Assembly: GCA_950295325.1 (NCBI GenBank)
Contig: OX485804.1
Location: 7,130,001-7,194,000 of the forward strand
Length of the DNA: 64,000 nt
Source of the DNA: Polytrichum commune
Taxonomy: Eukaryota > Streptophyta > Polytrichopsida > Polytrichales > Polytrichaceae
Direction: 5' to 3'
Shown here: piece after piece, positions 33,379 through 45,189 of the stretch
Position numbering within the stretch: the first letter of the stretch is position 1
Layout: every line of letters begins with the position of its first letter
Made by a program: the position numbers and the translations under genes
The notes under the pieces: generated by a model
Database searches by the model: none
Seen by the model: only the letters and a program-made list of their open reading frames with translations
Told to the model about the DNA's origin: nothing

Positions 33379-34350
33379 TGTCGCAACCCTTGCTAGGTCC
33401 CTTAATAATCTTGCCAATTTTCGTTTCTAGCAAAGGTTACGAGCGCTAACCCTTCGCATTCCGCCATGCTAATGGATAGCTCCTCTTACCCCGGACCAAT
33501 AGTTCATAGGAGGGAACCAACCCTCCTACTTTGCTTTCGGGACTCACCCCTTAATCGGTAACCCATTTCCCCAATGTGGACTTCCATCCATGGAAGTCCA
33601 ATCCTATGTTGATCATCGCGTTGCCGGAGCAACACTACAACAACCCGAACCATACTAGGCAACTATGACCTCACAATGGGCCAATGCCCATGGAGGCCGT
33701 GCCGTTCGGCCTCGGGTGGGTGAGGCCACACCGCCTCACCCATATAAGCCTCTAGGACTCTACACGGAGCCCCTACCCCACCGCCAACCAACCTCTTGTC
33801 TCTCTACCAAGAGTTGGGGCCAAGTGGACATTTTCCCTTAGCTGCTGGGCCTAGAACCCCCCCAGCAGCTTCAGACCATCATAACTTCCTTGTATGATGT
33901 CTGATCATAACAACCAACCACTCCATCCTCATCTACGCTTCACGTACATGCCGATGGACTCCTCACGTGCCCCATTCGGGCAAGGCTTGAGGAAGTTATG
34001 CCTGTTTGAACCTTGGCAGTCCCGGGAATCACTCCCAGGCACTGCTGTACCAGGGCGCTGTCCCGGGACAGCACCCCACTCAAATGGCCATAACTCCTAG
34101 CTCACACCTCCGATTGAGGTGATCTTGAGCATTCTAGAATCACCACGCCATGAGCTACGCATAGCTCATGGCCTCACCCTCATGCCTCCTAGTCTTTGTG
34201 GGTGGGAGGCGTTCCCAACGCCCGGGGCCCTCACCCACACTAGGATCACTTGGGCCCTCTCACCAACGGCGCCACAAGTCCCGGGTGTCACTCCGGGGTC
34301 CCCCTTGTGCCCATGGTGTTTCGGGCACTCCTTATGGAGAGGTGCGCGAC
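33379..34350 (-). repeat. R3 reverse 5' LTR (972 bp)
   Basis: It starts TGTCGCAACC on the plus strand and ends GCGCGAC, missing the final A. It is mosaic: 33379 to about 33760 matches the forward LTR, the rest resembles the inverted LTR block in R5. Confidence 0.9.
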
Positions 34351-35059
34351 TTTGAAGAAACTAAGCCTAGACATTCCAATACAAAGAAGCGTAGGCATTG
34401 ATGAGGACATCAATCTCCTTTAGTGGGGGAGAGACTCTAGTAGCAAACATAGCTTCGAGGTTAATTCCTCCACAACATACACTTGTTCTTTGGCTTGAGG
34501 GAATAAAGTCCAAACTTTAGTGGTGCAAAGAGAAAAGTATGAGATGAGGTCCTAGTCTTGTACTTGTGTTTGGTTAATGGAAGAGGGGGAATAGACATGC
34601 CAAACTAGGTTGGGTAAGCCGAGTAATTGGGGGCCATGGCTTGGAGGGGCCTTGGATAAAACCAAGAAACTTCTTAGTTGTGGGCTTGTCCGGGCGGGGA
34701 CAAGGTGATGGCGCGTGCTCATAAAAGTGCTACCCGCGAGCTAACGAGAGTTGGCGCATGGGAGTCATGAACCCATGTCTCGAAAGAGCAAAGTGGGAAC
34801 CGAGTCGGGCGGGACTTGGCATCACCCCCGTGCGATCGAGGCGTGGCTTAACAATGGAAAGCCATCTCGGAGTTGCAACCGACACAACTTAGTGGAAGCG
34901 TTGAGGTCTCGCCTAGATGTGTCACGTTAGGGTAGTGGAGCCTAACGGGGGAGGCCCCAAAGGAGGGGCAACCCAAGTGAGTCCCAAAGTAGGTGGGTCT
35001 AGTATAGGTTAGGTCCTTGGATGAGAGATCCAAGGTCGCTAACGGACCACCTAGGAACG
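34351..35059 (+). mobile_element. Orphan forward fragment: chromodomain end and 3' UTR
   Basis: It starts within HFEETK-like chromodomain sequence (TTTGAAGAAACTAAGCC) and runs through the 3' UTR to CACCTAGGAACG, where it is cut by a reverse LTR. It could be the 3' remainder of the forward half of R3, but the intervening integrase is missing. Confidence 0.8.
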
Positions 35060-36032
35060 TGTCGCAACCCTTGCTAGCCCCCCTTGACAATCTTGCCAAT
35101 TTTCAATTCAAGCAAAGGTTACGAGTGCTAACCCTTCGCATTCCGCCATGCTAATGGATAGCTCCTCTTACCCCGGACCAATAGTTTATAGGAGGGAACC
35201 AACCCTCCTACTTTGCTTTCAGGACTCACTCCTTAATCGGTAACCCATTTCCCCAATGTGGACTTCCATCCATGGAAGTCCAATCCTATGTTGATCATCG
35301 CGTTGCCGGACCAACACTACAACAACCCGAACCATACTAGGCAACTATGGCCTCACAATGGGCCAATGCCCATGGAGGCCTTGCCGTTCGGCCTCGGGTG
35401 GGTGAGGCCACACCACCTCACCCATATAAGCCTCTAGGACTTTCCACGGGGCCCCTACCCCACCGTCAACCAACCTCTTGTCTCTCCACCAAGAGTTGGG
35501 GCCAAGTGGACATTCTCCCTTAGCCGCTGGGCTAAGAAGCCTCTAGCAGCTTCAGACCATCATAACTTCCTTGTATGATGTCCGATGCTAGCAATCAACC
35601 ACTCCATCTTCATCTACGTTTCACGTAGATGCCGATGGACTCCTCACTTGCCCCATTTGGGCAAGTTATGAGGACGTTATGCCTCTTTGAACCTTGGCAG
35701 TCCCGGGAGTCACTCCCAGGGACTGCTGCACCAGGGCGCTGTCCCGGGACAGCGCGCTACTCAAATGGCCATAACTCCTAGCTCACACCTCCGATTGAGG
35801 TGTTCTTGAGCATTCTAGAATCACCACGCCATGAGCTACGCATACCTCATGGCCTTACCCTTGTGCATCCTAGTCTCCGTGGGTGGGAGGCGTTCCCAAC
35901 GCCCGGGGCCCTCACCCACACTAGGATCACTTGGGCCCTCTCACCAACGGCGCCACAAGTCCCGGGTGTCACTCCGGGGTCCCCCTTGTGCCCATGGTGT
36001 TTCGGGCACTCCTCATGGAGAGGTGCGCGACA
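35060..36032 (-). repeat. Reverse solo LTR (973 bp)
   Basis: Complete TGTCGC and GCGACA ends with no internal sequence next to it. The flanks GAACG and CTTGT do not match, so this is not a simple solo LTR with target duplication. It carries a variant of one hairpin in which the stem at the second G-rich repeat is improved (CCCTGGGAG replaces GCCTGGGAG on the LTR sense strand). Confidence 0.9.
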
Positions 36033-36652
36033 CTTGTAGTCGTGAATGAGTAACTGATTAGTCGTTTATCGAACAATGGTGTGAGCATGACAAAACCTAT
36101 TCATCGACCACGTGGACAACATGTCATAGTTGAAAATTATTTACGACTACATAATAACTTCAGCATGTGACGCGTGGCCGAAACACAGGCCGCCACCTGC
36201 ACAACCTCCACGTGTGCAGCCGCTCCTATAGCTGGCACGAAGATGACATGGCTAGATGACTCAAAAGACACACTGGCAATGACATGGCGTTACAGCCACG
36301 TCGCATGCTGACTTGCAAGTGACACACGCAATGACATGGCGTGATTGGCACGTCACATCAAGACTATAAGGACGCGTAAGCAATGACATGGTGTGAAAAC
36401 CACGTCGCATAATGACATGGAGTGGACGCAATGGCATGGCTCGCCATGTCATTACGCTACGACACGTGTGGCAATCGAGTTTACGACTGTCCTATATGAC
36501 TACACACTGTACGTCACCACGTCATGTCCTGAACGACTTGGTGTCCATTACAAGTCGTCCATAATAACAAAAAAACTAGTAGTCATTTTTGTCCGATACA
36601 ACGAAAAAAACAGTCCTAAACAGAGTTGTTATTTGCCGATTTTCTTCTAGTG
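36033..36652. mobile_element. CACTA subterminal region and terminus
   Basis: It ends TTTTCTTCTAGTG (36640-36652), the complement of CACTAGAAGAAAA, a typical CACTA terminal repeat. The preceding 600 bp are dense in TAGTCG, CGACTA and AATGACATGG-type motifs in both orientations, the usual layout of transposase-binding subterminal repeats. AAA follows at 36653-36655 and could be the 3-bp target duplication. It probably closes the element that carries the gene at 16741-23950, with R3 in between. Confidence 0.75.
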
Positions 36653-37139
36653 AAAGTCTGTAGTTTTAGGGCGTACATAATGTGTTGTAGCGACATAGCA
36701 TCTCATAATTTAAGCCAATTTTGATCTCCACAGCAGATATGTTATTTCAACTTTGAATCAGTGTTGACAATCTCAAAATTTTGTAGACTACCTTGCACGT
36801 TTTAGGAGCTAATCACTTTTTCCTGGTTTATGTAAGTATGTGTACTTAGGGCTCTGGTGGAGAGAATGATTGGGTGCATGTTTCTTCGGATTCTCAATTC
36901 TCACTTCCAGCAGTGCACTTTTGCAGTTACTGTCATTACGGAAAATATGAGCATGTGGAGGAGCCCTTGACACACAAGATCAGCTATATTGAAATCAAGG
37001 ATGTCCATATCTTATGAATAGGCAGGTATACATTTGCTCTATTTGCAGGTATATATGGCATGAACAAGTCTTTGTTTTCAGAAATACACATGGGTTTGAT
37101 GATTGAAACTCTTCAACTAACCAACTAACCAACTACCAG

Positions 37140-40100
37140 CAATCTCGTAATCAGCTTTTGGGTCAGAATACTGCTGCACTTCAGCAACAACAGCTGCTGC
37201 AACGACAGCTATTGCAGCAATCCAAACAACACCAGCAAGTCACACAGCAGGTGGGTTTTCCATTCCCCTGTGGTAGTTGTACTCACTAGAGGTCTTCTGA
37301 TTACGTTCTTGACTGCAGTATTGAGATGCTTTTGTTTTGTTCATATTATGCTGGAGTACCTTCAGAAGGAACAGTCCTTTGAATGATGTCTTTGTAAGAC
37401 AATCGGGAGCGATTAAGAACGCTTGTGGTGTTGGTATAGAGGCAAGAGAAAGATTAGCTGTTTAAGTGTTTTAATATAGGTTCAGGGAGTTGGATTGTGA
37501 CGTAATGATGGCAATTTCTATTGGTGATGCACAATGTGGTGCGCTCAATCGCAGGAGAAAGAGAATTGTTGTTTGCCACTTTGTGAAATCATTTCGCTTA
37601 TCTGGAGTATTGAAATTCTTTTAATTTGTAATTTTATTGCTGGAGTAGCTTAAAAGGGAGGAATACTTTAAATAATGTATTTGTAAGATGATCGGAGGCG
37701 AATGAAAAGGGTTAAGGTTCTAATATAGAGGCAGGAGGCAATATAATTGTTAAGTTAGTTCATAAAGTTTTAGGAATGGGGTCAGGAAGTTGTTATGTTG
37801 TAGCATTTTGGAAGCATATGCACTAAAGCGATTGGGGCAGAAGAGTTTCAAAGTCAACTAATTAGAGCCTTTTGATGACCTTGCGGGTTTTTATCTTGAG
37901 GTCTTCCTCCTCTGTTCCCTAGAATAGAGGATTAAGAAGAAATAAAGAATAACAAGAAATTAATCGTTCTATGTCTTTGTGATTGGGGATGTGTAGTTCA
38001 AATTTCATAGAAAGACGATGTGGGAGAGCCACTTAATCTTGAAGCTTTTTGTGCCTTTAAAGACGATGGGGTTGACTCCATCGTCGCTCATCTCTGGAAT
38101 ATTATTTTGTAGAACAAACTTTGTTGAAAGCTCCTGCTAATTGTTGTTGTGGCTGCATTTGTTTCTCATACATTCCAAGACGCAGTTTGCTGGTTTTTGG
38201 CACTGTCTCTATATTTGAAATAATCATGACTTTAAATCTCAACGCATACAACACATACATACATTCAACGCACATTATATTCCATGTCAACCTCACAATT
38301 CCACTTCTGCTTCTCTGGAAATTCAATACAGTATATAAAACTCCCTTGCAACAATACAATTAGACCTATTAGTATACAAGCCAGCCTGTTATAACATCCT
38401 CATAAACCAAAAGCACTTCATCTAGATAACAGTTACTACTCTTGTGCACTGCCCGAGGATGATGCTCCAACAGACCCACTGGCAGATCCTATCACTGATG
38501 TGTCTGTTCTCCCGATCCCTATTGGAAGTCTAACATTTGGGGCTGGATCCCACTTGATAAATGTGCTCAGTACCATTATATTAACCAACACATCTATTTG
38601 TAATCTGCATTGCTAAAAGAATGGTATTCTTTTCCTGCGATCATGCTACCAAGTTTTAAGACTTGCAGGTGGTGAATTGGTCAACGTGGTTATCAGCACT
38701 GGACAGCTGTGAAGACCGTGTTCCTGCAGAATTCAGGTCATCTCTTCCTAACGATCCTGATGATGAAGAGCCTGTGCAATTCAACTTACTGAAAGCCACT
38801 GGAGATCTTCGTATGTTGCCCATAGATATTCTACTTGACAGTGAAATTAGAAGGGAGATAATTATATTTCTTGTATAGTGTGTGAAGATAATTATTTGCC
38901 ATTTCTTTTGTCCATACATATTGTTGTGCAAGCTCATGCAGAATGCTCAATTTGAGGGAATTCCCAAACTTGGGAGTCTCAACTTGGGGGAAAATAATCA
39001 GGAAAACAGTAATAATAGGTATCTTTTGTTTACTATATCATATTTGAGGTTCCCATAGTGTCTACCTTCTAAGCTGTGATTTGTCTGCCAGGTCTGTGCA
39101 GGACTCAATCTACCCCTTATACGACGGGTTCTAGCCAGCTTTGTGCCCGAAGTCTTCTCTCCAGATCCTATCTCATCCCACCTATTGAATGCCCTTGCTA
39201 CTGAGGTAAGCTGTTGAGAGGTTTATGCTGGTGTGCATAGGATTGAAAGTGGACACTACACTATACATCTGATTTAGTGTGGCTTTTAGATTCGTGTGTC
39301 ACATTAGTAAGAGTGGTCTTTGTAGATTAACACACCATCCAGCCATAAAATGTGGACCTTCTCATCCAGTTTACTTGGCATACCTTTACAAATGGTGGTT
39401 GTCTTTAGAAAGTAGATTATCAAGACCTGTTCAAGTATCCTCATGCTAATCTTTTTATTTCCCTTCATGGAATGAATCGTATGTGAGCATCTAATAATTC
39501 TGAAAATACGGCCCGGTGGGAGCTTCTCTGAGAAGTAGGGTCTGGAACATTCATAAGTCATTCTCGCACAAGGATTTAACACCAGAACTACTGTACCTGC
39601 CCTTTACACCAAATAATTGCAACTTGGGGAGAAATTGTAGCATGGAATAATTATCTTAAGTAGTTCTTACCTGCTTTAGAGCACTGGTAGCTACCTGCTT
39701 CATTAAGATCTTTGAAGTTCATATATGCCATCCACTTAGTATAGACAGTGACTTCCTCCGATTTATGTGCACCATGAAGAAGTTTTGTGGAGGTTCTACT
39801 TCTGCTTACACGGCTGGTATTTTGCAGACGTTGCACTGAAAGGGTTTTTGGACCAGCACAATGGCAAGAGTTGCGACGAAAGCTTGTTGTCTGGAAGGTA
39901 AGCGCAGATTTACACTTGTTCAAAGACAAGTTATGGCTGGAGTAGAGGGCGTTGGGGTTTGGGAATATAGTGTGTGCATTGGAGTTCAAAGAACTTTCTA
40001 ACTGTTTTTTGAGGTACAACCTGACAGGAGGAATATAAATCGAACTATTAGTTAACTTCTGGTTTGATACTTATGAGGGTTTGCGCTGGTCTACAGGAAA

Positions 40101-40186
40101 ATATCAACAATGTTTCAAGAATCATTGCTACTGCAAAGGCACAACAAGGTGGGATCCCACAAGGTCTTCAAGCAGCAGTCCATTAA
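37140..40186 (+). pseudogene. Exons of an unidentified, glutamine-rich-containing gene
   Basis: Not recognised. Exon-like segments with GT-AG borders: 37140-37250 (37 codons, LQQQQLLQRQLLQQSKQHQQ); 38669 to about 38810 (VVNWSTWLSALDSCEDRVPAEF); 38942-39018; 39092-39205 (38 codons, LPLIRRVLASFVPEVFSPDP); one ending at 39900 (ERVFGPAQWQELRRKLVVWK), in phase with 40097-40186 (ENINNVSRIIATAKAQQGG), which ends in TAA. Phases of the middle exons do not all join, so exons are missing or the gene is decayed. It lies outside the CACTA terminus at 36652, so it could be a host gene or a fragment captured by another transposon. Confidence 0.5.
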
Positions 40187-40652
40187 TCTGTGTCCCTCCT
40201 CTCCTTGTATTCTCAGCACAACGGTCGTGGTTTGCATCAGATTAGGAGTTGAAGACCCTACATACTATTTGCAGTGTTATTTGACACACATACTCGTTTG
40301 TGAAGCTAGATTAATACAATTTTGTCAGCACTATTGGTGGAGGTTGTCATGGGTCTTTGTAACCAGTTTCTTCACAGCAATGGATGGAATTTCACTGCCT
40401 TGTCAACCTTTTAGTTGTTTTCATTTATTTTCTTCAATATTTGCAGTTTTTTTTCATTTTGGTCATACATATGAGGTGTAGTGTGGTCTTTCTCTTATCG
40501 GAAACCTGTATTTCCAAGTCCGATCTGTTCCATGTTGTGAAATTTTTGAGCTTGTTTACTAAATTGACTCGTATCCACTAAATTCCTCCAGGTGGATGGG
40601 AGCGTGGTTTTTTGAACAAGAGCAAGTGCCATTGACCGCTTTACATTGACAA

Positions 40653-41216
40653 ATGGCTAGGCGTGGAGCGACGGGGCCAAGTGACCTCCACCTCTGGGAA
40701 CTGGAGGAGAGAGAAGCAGATAGACTGGGGCTAACGAGTTACCGTTGCCCATGCATGAATTGTATGGGAGGTCGTTGCATCAGTAGGGCAACCATTCGCA
40801 AGCATCTCAGGACCATCGGAAGAGACCCTCAATTCACTGTGCCTATTTTGGTATGTCTATAATACTAGGAAAACAGTTGAAATATGACTGAACATTTCAA
40901 TATGACTTGTCCGATATGACTGGATCTTATTAGAATTTGTGACTAAGTCTAGTCACATATGACTAATTTTAATCAAGATTGACTAAAATAAGTAACATGA
41001 CACTAAAACTAGTTACAAATTTTGATAGTGACAGTACGTGATGTAACAAGCAAGTCATTTGATGTCCAGTGCTAAAATACTTTCAATTATTAATTCCCAG
41101 AGTGTGCTATGCTCAGGCGGGTCTCGTGGATGCGGAGACAGACCTTGTTGAAGAGGAAGTCAGGGAAAGCACTCATCAGCTTGAACACAACAATGGGGGC
41201 ATGGACGCAATAAGAA
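40653..41216 (+). pseudogene. Second CACTA TNP2 transposase, 5' exons, split by R4
   Basis: Exon 40653-40850 starts at ATG and has the zinc-finger-like pattern CPCMNCMGGRC, then IRKHLRTIGRDPQF, equivalent to the N-terminus of the pseudogene at 12942. It ends before GTATGT. A second exon follows TTCCCAG (from about 41101) and encodes VDAETDLVEEEVRESTHQLE up to MDAI-R at the R4 insertion. The join phase between these exons is not clean, so the border may differ or carry an indel. The intron (40851-41100) has TAGTCACATATGACTAA-type repeats. Confidence 0.7.
41212..41216. repeat. 5' target-site duplication of R4 (AAGAA)
   Basis: AAGAA precedes the LTR and is repeated at 48403-48407. Removing R4 and one copy restores the MDAIRMIMEC frame of TNP2. 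Confidence 0.95.
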
Positions 41217-42190
41217 TGTCGCGCACCTCTCCATGAGGAGTTCCCGAAACACCATGGGCACAAGGGGGACCCCGGAGTGACACCCGGGACTTGTGGCGCC
41301 GTTGGTGAGAGGGCCCAAGTGATCCTAGTGTGGGTGAGGGCCCCGGGCGTTGGGAACGCCTCCCACCCACGAAGACTAGGAGGCACAAGGGTAAGGCCAT
41401 GAGTTATGCGTAGCTCATGGCGTGGTGATTCTAGAAAGCTCAAGAACACCTCAATCGGAGGTGTGAGCTAGGAGTTATGGCCATTTGAGTGGGGCGCTGT
41501 CCCGGGACAGCGCCCTGGTACAGCAGTGCCTGGGAGTGATTCCCGGGACTGCCAAGGTTCAAACAGGCATAACTTCCTCAAGACTTGCTCAAATGGAGCA
41601 AGTGAGGAGCCCATCGGCATCTACGTGACGCGTAGATGAAGATGGAGTGGTTGGTTGTTATGATCAGACATCATACAAGGAAGTTATGATGGTCTGAAGC
41701 TGCTGGGGGGGTTCTAGGCCCAGCAGCTAAAGGAAAATGTCCACTTGGCCCCAACTCTTGGTAGAGAGACAAGAGGTTGGTTGACGGTGGGGTAGGGGCC
41801 CCGCGTGAAGTCCTAGAGGCTTATATGGGTGAGGTGGTGTGGCCTCACCCACCCGAGGCCAAACGGCACGGCCTCCATGGGCATTGGCCCAATGTGAGGC
41901 CATAGTTGCCTAGTATGGTTCGGGTTGTTGTAGTGTTGCTCCGGCAATGCGATGATCAACATAGGATTGGACTTCCATGGATGGAAGTCCACATTGGGGA
42001 AATGGGTTACCGATTAAGGGGTGAGTCCCGAAAGCAAAGTAGGAGGGTTGGTTCCCTCCTATGAACTATAAGGTCCGGGGTAGGAGGAGCTAACCATTAG
42101 CATGGCGGAATGCGATTGGTTAGCGCTCGTAACCTTTGCTAGAAAGGAAAATTGGCAAGATTGCTAAGGGGGTTAGCAAGGGTTGCGACA
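41217..42190 (+). repeat. R4 5' LTR (974 bp)
   Basis: TGTCGC to GCGACA. The hairpin at 41583-41603 has ACTTGCTC pairing with GAGCAAGT where R1, R2 and R3 have ACTTGCCC-type with GGGCAAGT, a paired two-base change. Confidence 0.95.
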
Positions 42191-42192
42191 CT

Positions 42193-42204
42193 TGGTATCA
42201 GAGC
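42193..42204 (+). promoter_or_regulatory. R4 primer binding site
   Basis: TGGTATCAGAGC, 2 nt after the 5' LTR. Confidence 0.95.
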
Positions 42205-43190
42205 AGGGTTCCAATATTTTGAGCTAGCACTTTGAGGGAGACATGGCTATCAAACCTGAGGGTTATTATGGTGAGCCCGGGTTTTCCAAAAGGTTGTAAG
42301 GCTTAAATTGGAACAAAGATCATGTGTAAATGGAATTTGGCCATACCATTAGTTCTAATGACAATGATGGGCATGATGGTGGATTTAGTAAGGAAAATGG
42401 TGGAGTCCTTTGAAAGGGCTCCCGCACACCTAAAAAAAAAAACATTTGGGGCCTAGAATACCGAATGCACCCAAAACCTTGGAGGGCATTAATGTTGGAT
42501 TGAAATTCCAATTCGAAATGCTTGGAAGGTATTGATGTTGGAATGAATTTGGTGCTAATGAGACACCCGGGGCCTCTTAAGGCCTATGTGCGCTATTCAA
42601 ACGCACAAATGAAGGATACACCTAAAATGGACGAGCTTTCTAAGAAATGCATCCTTTTAGGTGGGGTTTTAAAAGCAGGTGGTGGATGCCTTGTTTAAGT
42701 CCCTAAGGCCTCTTGAGGACATGGTGGGGATCATAAAGTTTGCAAGATCATTGAATCCGATGGTCCCGAAGAAAAGTTTGGCGGCGCATCACCACAAGTG
42801 GCTTTAGCCAAAGTTGGTCCCAAAGAAATGAGTGCAAATTGTTTGGTTCATTTTACTTAGGCAAAATATGTTGGTGCCGCTAACGGAATGTTGAAAGGTG
42901 GCTTTATGCTTCCAAGGCAAATCATACTCATGCCGCGGACGGAATGTTGGGAGGTGGGTTTGTCCTACCAAAGCAATTCATGTTCGTGCCGCAGACGGAG
43001 TGTGGGAAGGTGGCTTTGTGCTATCAAGGGAAAACATGTTTGTTTTGTGGACAAATTATTGGAAATTGCTTTTGTGGCACTAAACCAATTCGTCCCACGG
43101 ACGGAATGTTAAAAGTTGGCTTTGCGGACCGAGCCAAAACATATTGTTGCGGTGGACCGAGAATTAGATGGTGGCTTTGTGGCCAAGGCT
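42205..43190 (+). pseudogene. R4 leader region with 56-bp repeats
   Basis: The short leader frame is broken (GGTTGTAAGGC gives a stop after the PKG-like segment). The minisatellite runs from about 42870 to 43160 and gives the repeated GGFMLPRQII and GGFVLPKQFM readings in shifting frames. Confidence 0.6.
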
Positions 43191-43700
43191 AGTAGCCTTA
43201 AGCCAAGGCCAAATCATGTATACCTTGAGGCTCAAATGAATGGGAGATATGTCTCATGAGTTGTCAAAGAGGCAACGGACTCTTTCATGAGCCCAAAGCT
43301 CACAAGGGGGTTGGGGCTCGCGGACGGGTAGAGCCGGCAAGCCCACCAAAGTACGGTTTGCAAAGGGCGAACCGCATGAAGCAAAGGAGGCGGCGATGCA
43401 TGTAACCTTTTGATGTGGGACATTACATTTTTGTCAAGATTTCACTCTATGTGAAATAAATGAGGTGCATGTCATTGGAAAGGTCACCTTCTTTGAAACT
43501 CACATGAGAAATGTGAGGTGCAAGCCGGTGTGCTTGCCGTGCATTATGATGTGTCATAATGGCAAAGAGATGAAGTTCAAATTGATAAGGACTCCTATGG
43601 TAGGAGGACCCAAGTTGAATTTGGTCTTAATGGACCAAATGAAAAATGGCCAACATAATGGTAGTGGTTCAATTGGAGCAACTCGATAGAACTTATGGGG
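43191..43700 (+). pseudogene. R4 protease-like remnant
   Basis: The core reads V-V-K-E-A-T-D, so here even the catalytic Asp is lost (GTTGTC for GTTGAC). Frame 43465-43689 carries the KFKLIRTPMVGGPKLNLVLM segment. Confidence 0.7.
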
Positions 43701-43719
43701 AGGCTAGGAAAGATGGGCC

Positions 43720-45125
43720 TCCCCTAAACCACTTTGGTGGGATGTTGGAGAGATACAATGATGTATTCACCAATGTGTTGTCCAAAAGTTACCGCCAAGG
43801 AGTGAAAAATAACTTTGCTCAACAAGATATTGAGTTCTAGAGGTATGTAGTGACAAAGGAAGTTGGTGACAAACATGAAGAATATCAAGGCCATCCAAAA
43901 GGAGAATTGGTCCTTGACTCAAGAAAAGGGCTTAGGTCATTTGTTGGCCTAGCCAACTACTACCACCACTTCATTCAAGGTTTTTCTAAGGTTGCTAGGA
44001 CCTTAGTCAATTTGTTCAAAAAATGGCTATCCCAAGAGTGGGATGAGCCTTGTCACCAAGCCTTTGGGAAGCTCAAGAGCAAGTTCCCTTCACAAGATGT
44101 GGTTAAGTTTCCGGGTTTTCATAAGCATTTTGAGGTGCACATGGAGACGAAGGACTTTATCATTGGCGGATGTTGATCCAAGATGGATGACCATTGCTTA
44201 TGAGAGCATTAAGCTCCATGGTTGTCGAACCTTGTCCGGCTTGTGCAAGAAATGGCTATCCCAAGAGTGGGATGAGCCGTGCTACCAAGCCATTGGGGAA
44301 CTTAAGAGCAAGTTGTCTTTGCCACCCGTGCTCAAGCTTGCGGAGTTTGCCAAACCTTTTGAGGTGCATACGGGGGCGATTGACTTTACCATTGGCGCAT
44401 GTTGATCCAAGATGCATGCCCATTGCATATGGGAGTATTAAGCTTAAAGGTTGTCAAACCTTGTGCGACCTATGAAAGAAATGGCTATCTCAAGAGTGGG
44501 CGAGTCACTTTACCATTGGCGGATGTTGATGTAAAAAAAAAATGGCCAGTGCATATGGGAGCATGAAGCTCAATGGTTGTCCGACTTGTGAAAGAAATGG
44601 CTATCCCAAGAATGGGACTAGCCTTGTCACCAAGTCTTTGGGGAGCTTAAGACCAAGTTCTCTTCGCCGCCCGTGCTCAAGTTCGTGGAGTTTGACAAAC
44701 CTTTTGAGGTGCTTACGGGGGCGAGTAACTTTGCCAATGATGGATTGTTAATGTAAGATGGATGGCCTTTGCATATGGGGCCTTGAGGCTCGATGGTTGT
44801 CAAAGAAGACAACCAACTCATGACAAAGAACTTCTTTGCCGTAGTGCATTGCTTGAAGATGTGGCGACATTATTTGGGGTCGCACAAAGCAAAGGTCTAC
44901 ATGGACAATGTGTCCTAAAAGTATTTTAACATATACAAGTGCAAGTGAGCGCCAAGTCATTGGGGTGGCATGATAGTTTGGCGCTTATGAAGGTGGATTT
45001 GATCCACAAACCGGACCGTGGAAATGTGGTGCCGGATGCGCGAAGTAGACCGGAAGAGTTCCAAGCAATGAGAACCATCCAAACCTTGTGGCTAATGTGT
45101 GCCGGCGAAGGAAACTTGTGATGCA
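43720..45125 (+). pseudogene. R4 RT-core-deleted segment with RNase H
   Basis: Fused RT entry at 43740-43840, then an open frame 43850-44176 (GLRSFVGLANYYHHFIQGFS, KKWLSQEWDEPCHQAFGKLK). Linker units start near 44021, 44250, 44479 and a shortened one at 44595. RNase H end at about 44780-44920. Confidence 0.75.
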
Positions 45126-45189
45126 AGATACGGGAGGGGTAAATTAACTACCCCAAAGCACAAAAGCTTTTAGGTGAGCTTCGCAAGAG

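Larger units (their letters stand above)
23951..34350. mobile_element. R3: composite inverted copy of the chromovirus family
   Basis: The order on the plus strand is: forward LTR, forward 5' half of the internal region to 27448, a 588-bp reverse LTR piece (27449-28036), a complete reverse internal region (28037-33378), and a reverse LTR (33379-34350). The two outer arms (23951-27448 and 30853-34350) are both 3,498 bp and collinear. No matching target duplication is found (TGCGG on the left, TTTGA on the right), and the right LTR lacks its final base. The structure is a rearrangement rather than two clean insertions. Confidence 0.85.
30853..34350 (-). repeat. Right arm of the 3.5-kb inverted repeat
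   Basis: Reverse complement of 23951-27448 with equal length. The internal 2.5 kb and the inner ~380 bp of LTR appear identical. From about 33761 outwards (590 bp) the LTR sequence belongs to a different variant. Confidence 0.9.

Noticed and set aside
23946-36037. Target-site duplication around the whole 23951-36032 block
   Set aside because: The left flank TGCGG and right flank CTTGT do not match, and neither do the flanks of the inner units.
37140-37250. Mediator-type (MED15-like) glutamine-rich gene
   Set aside because: Gln-rich stretches are not diagnostic, and the other exons do not show a KIX or any other domain I can name.
36653-40652. A CACTA left terminus for the second TNP2 element
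   Set aside because: I found no CACTA-AAGAAAA-like terminus in this interval.
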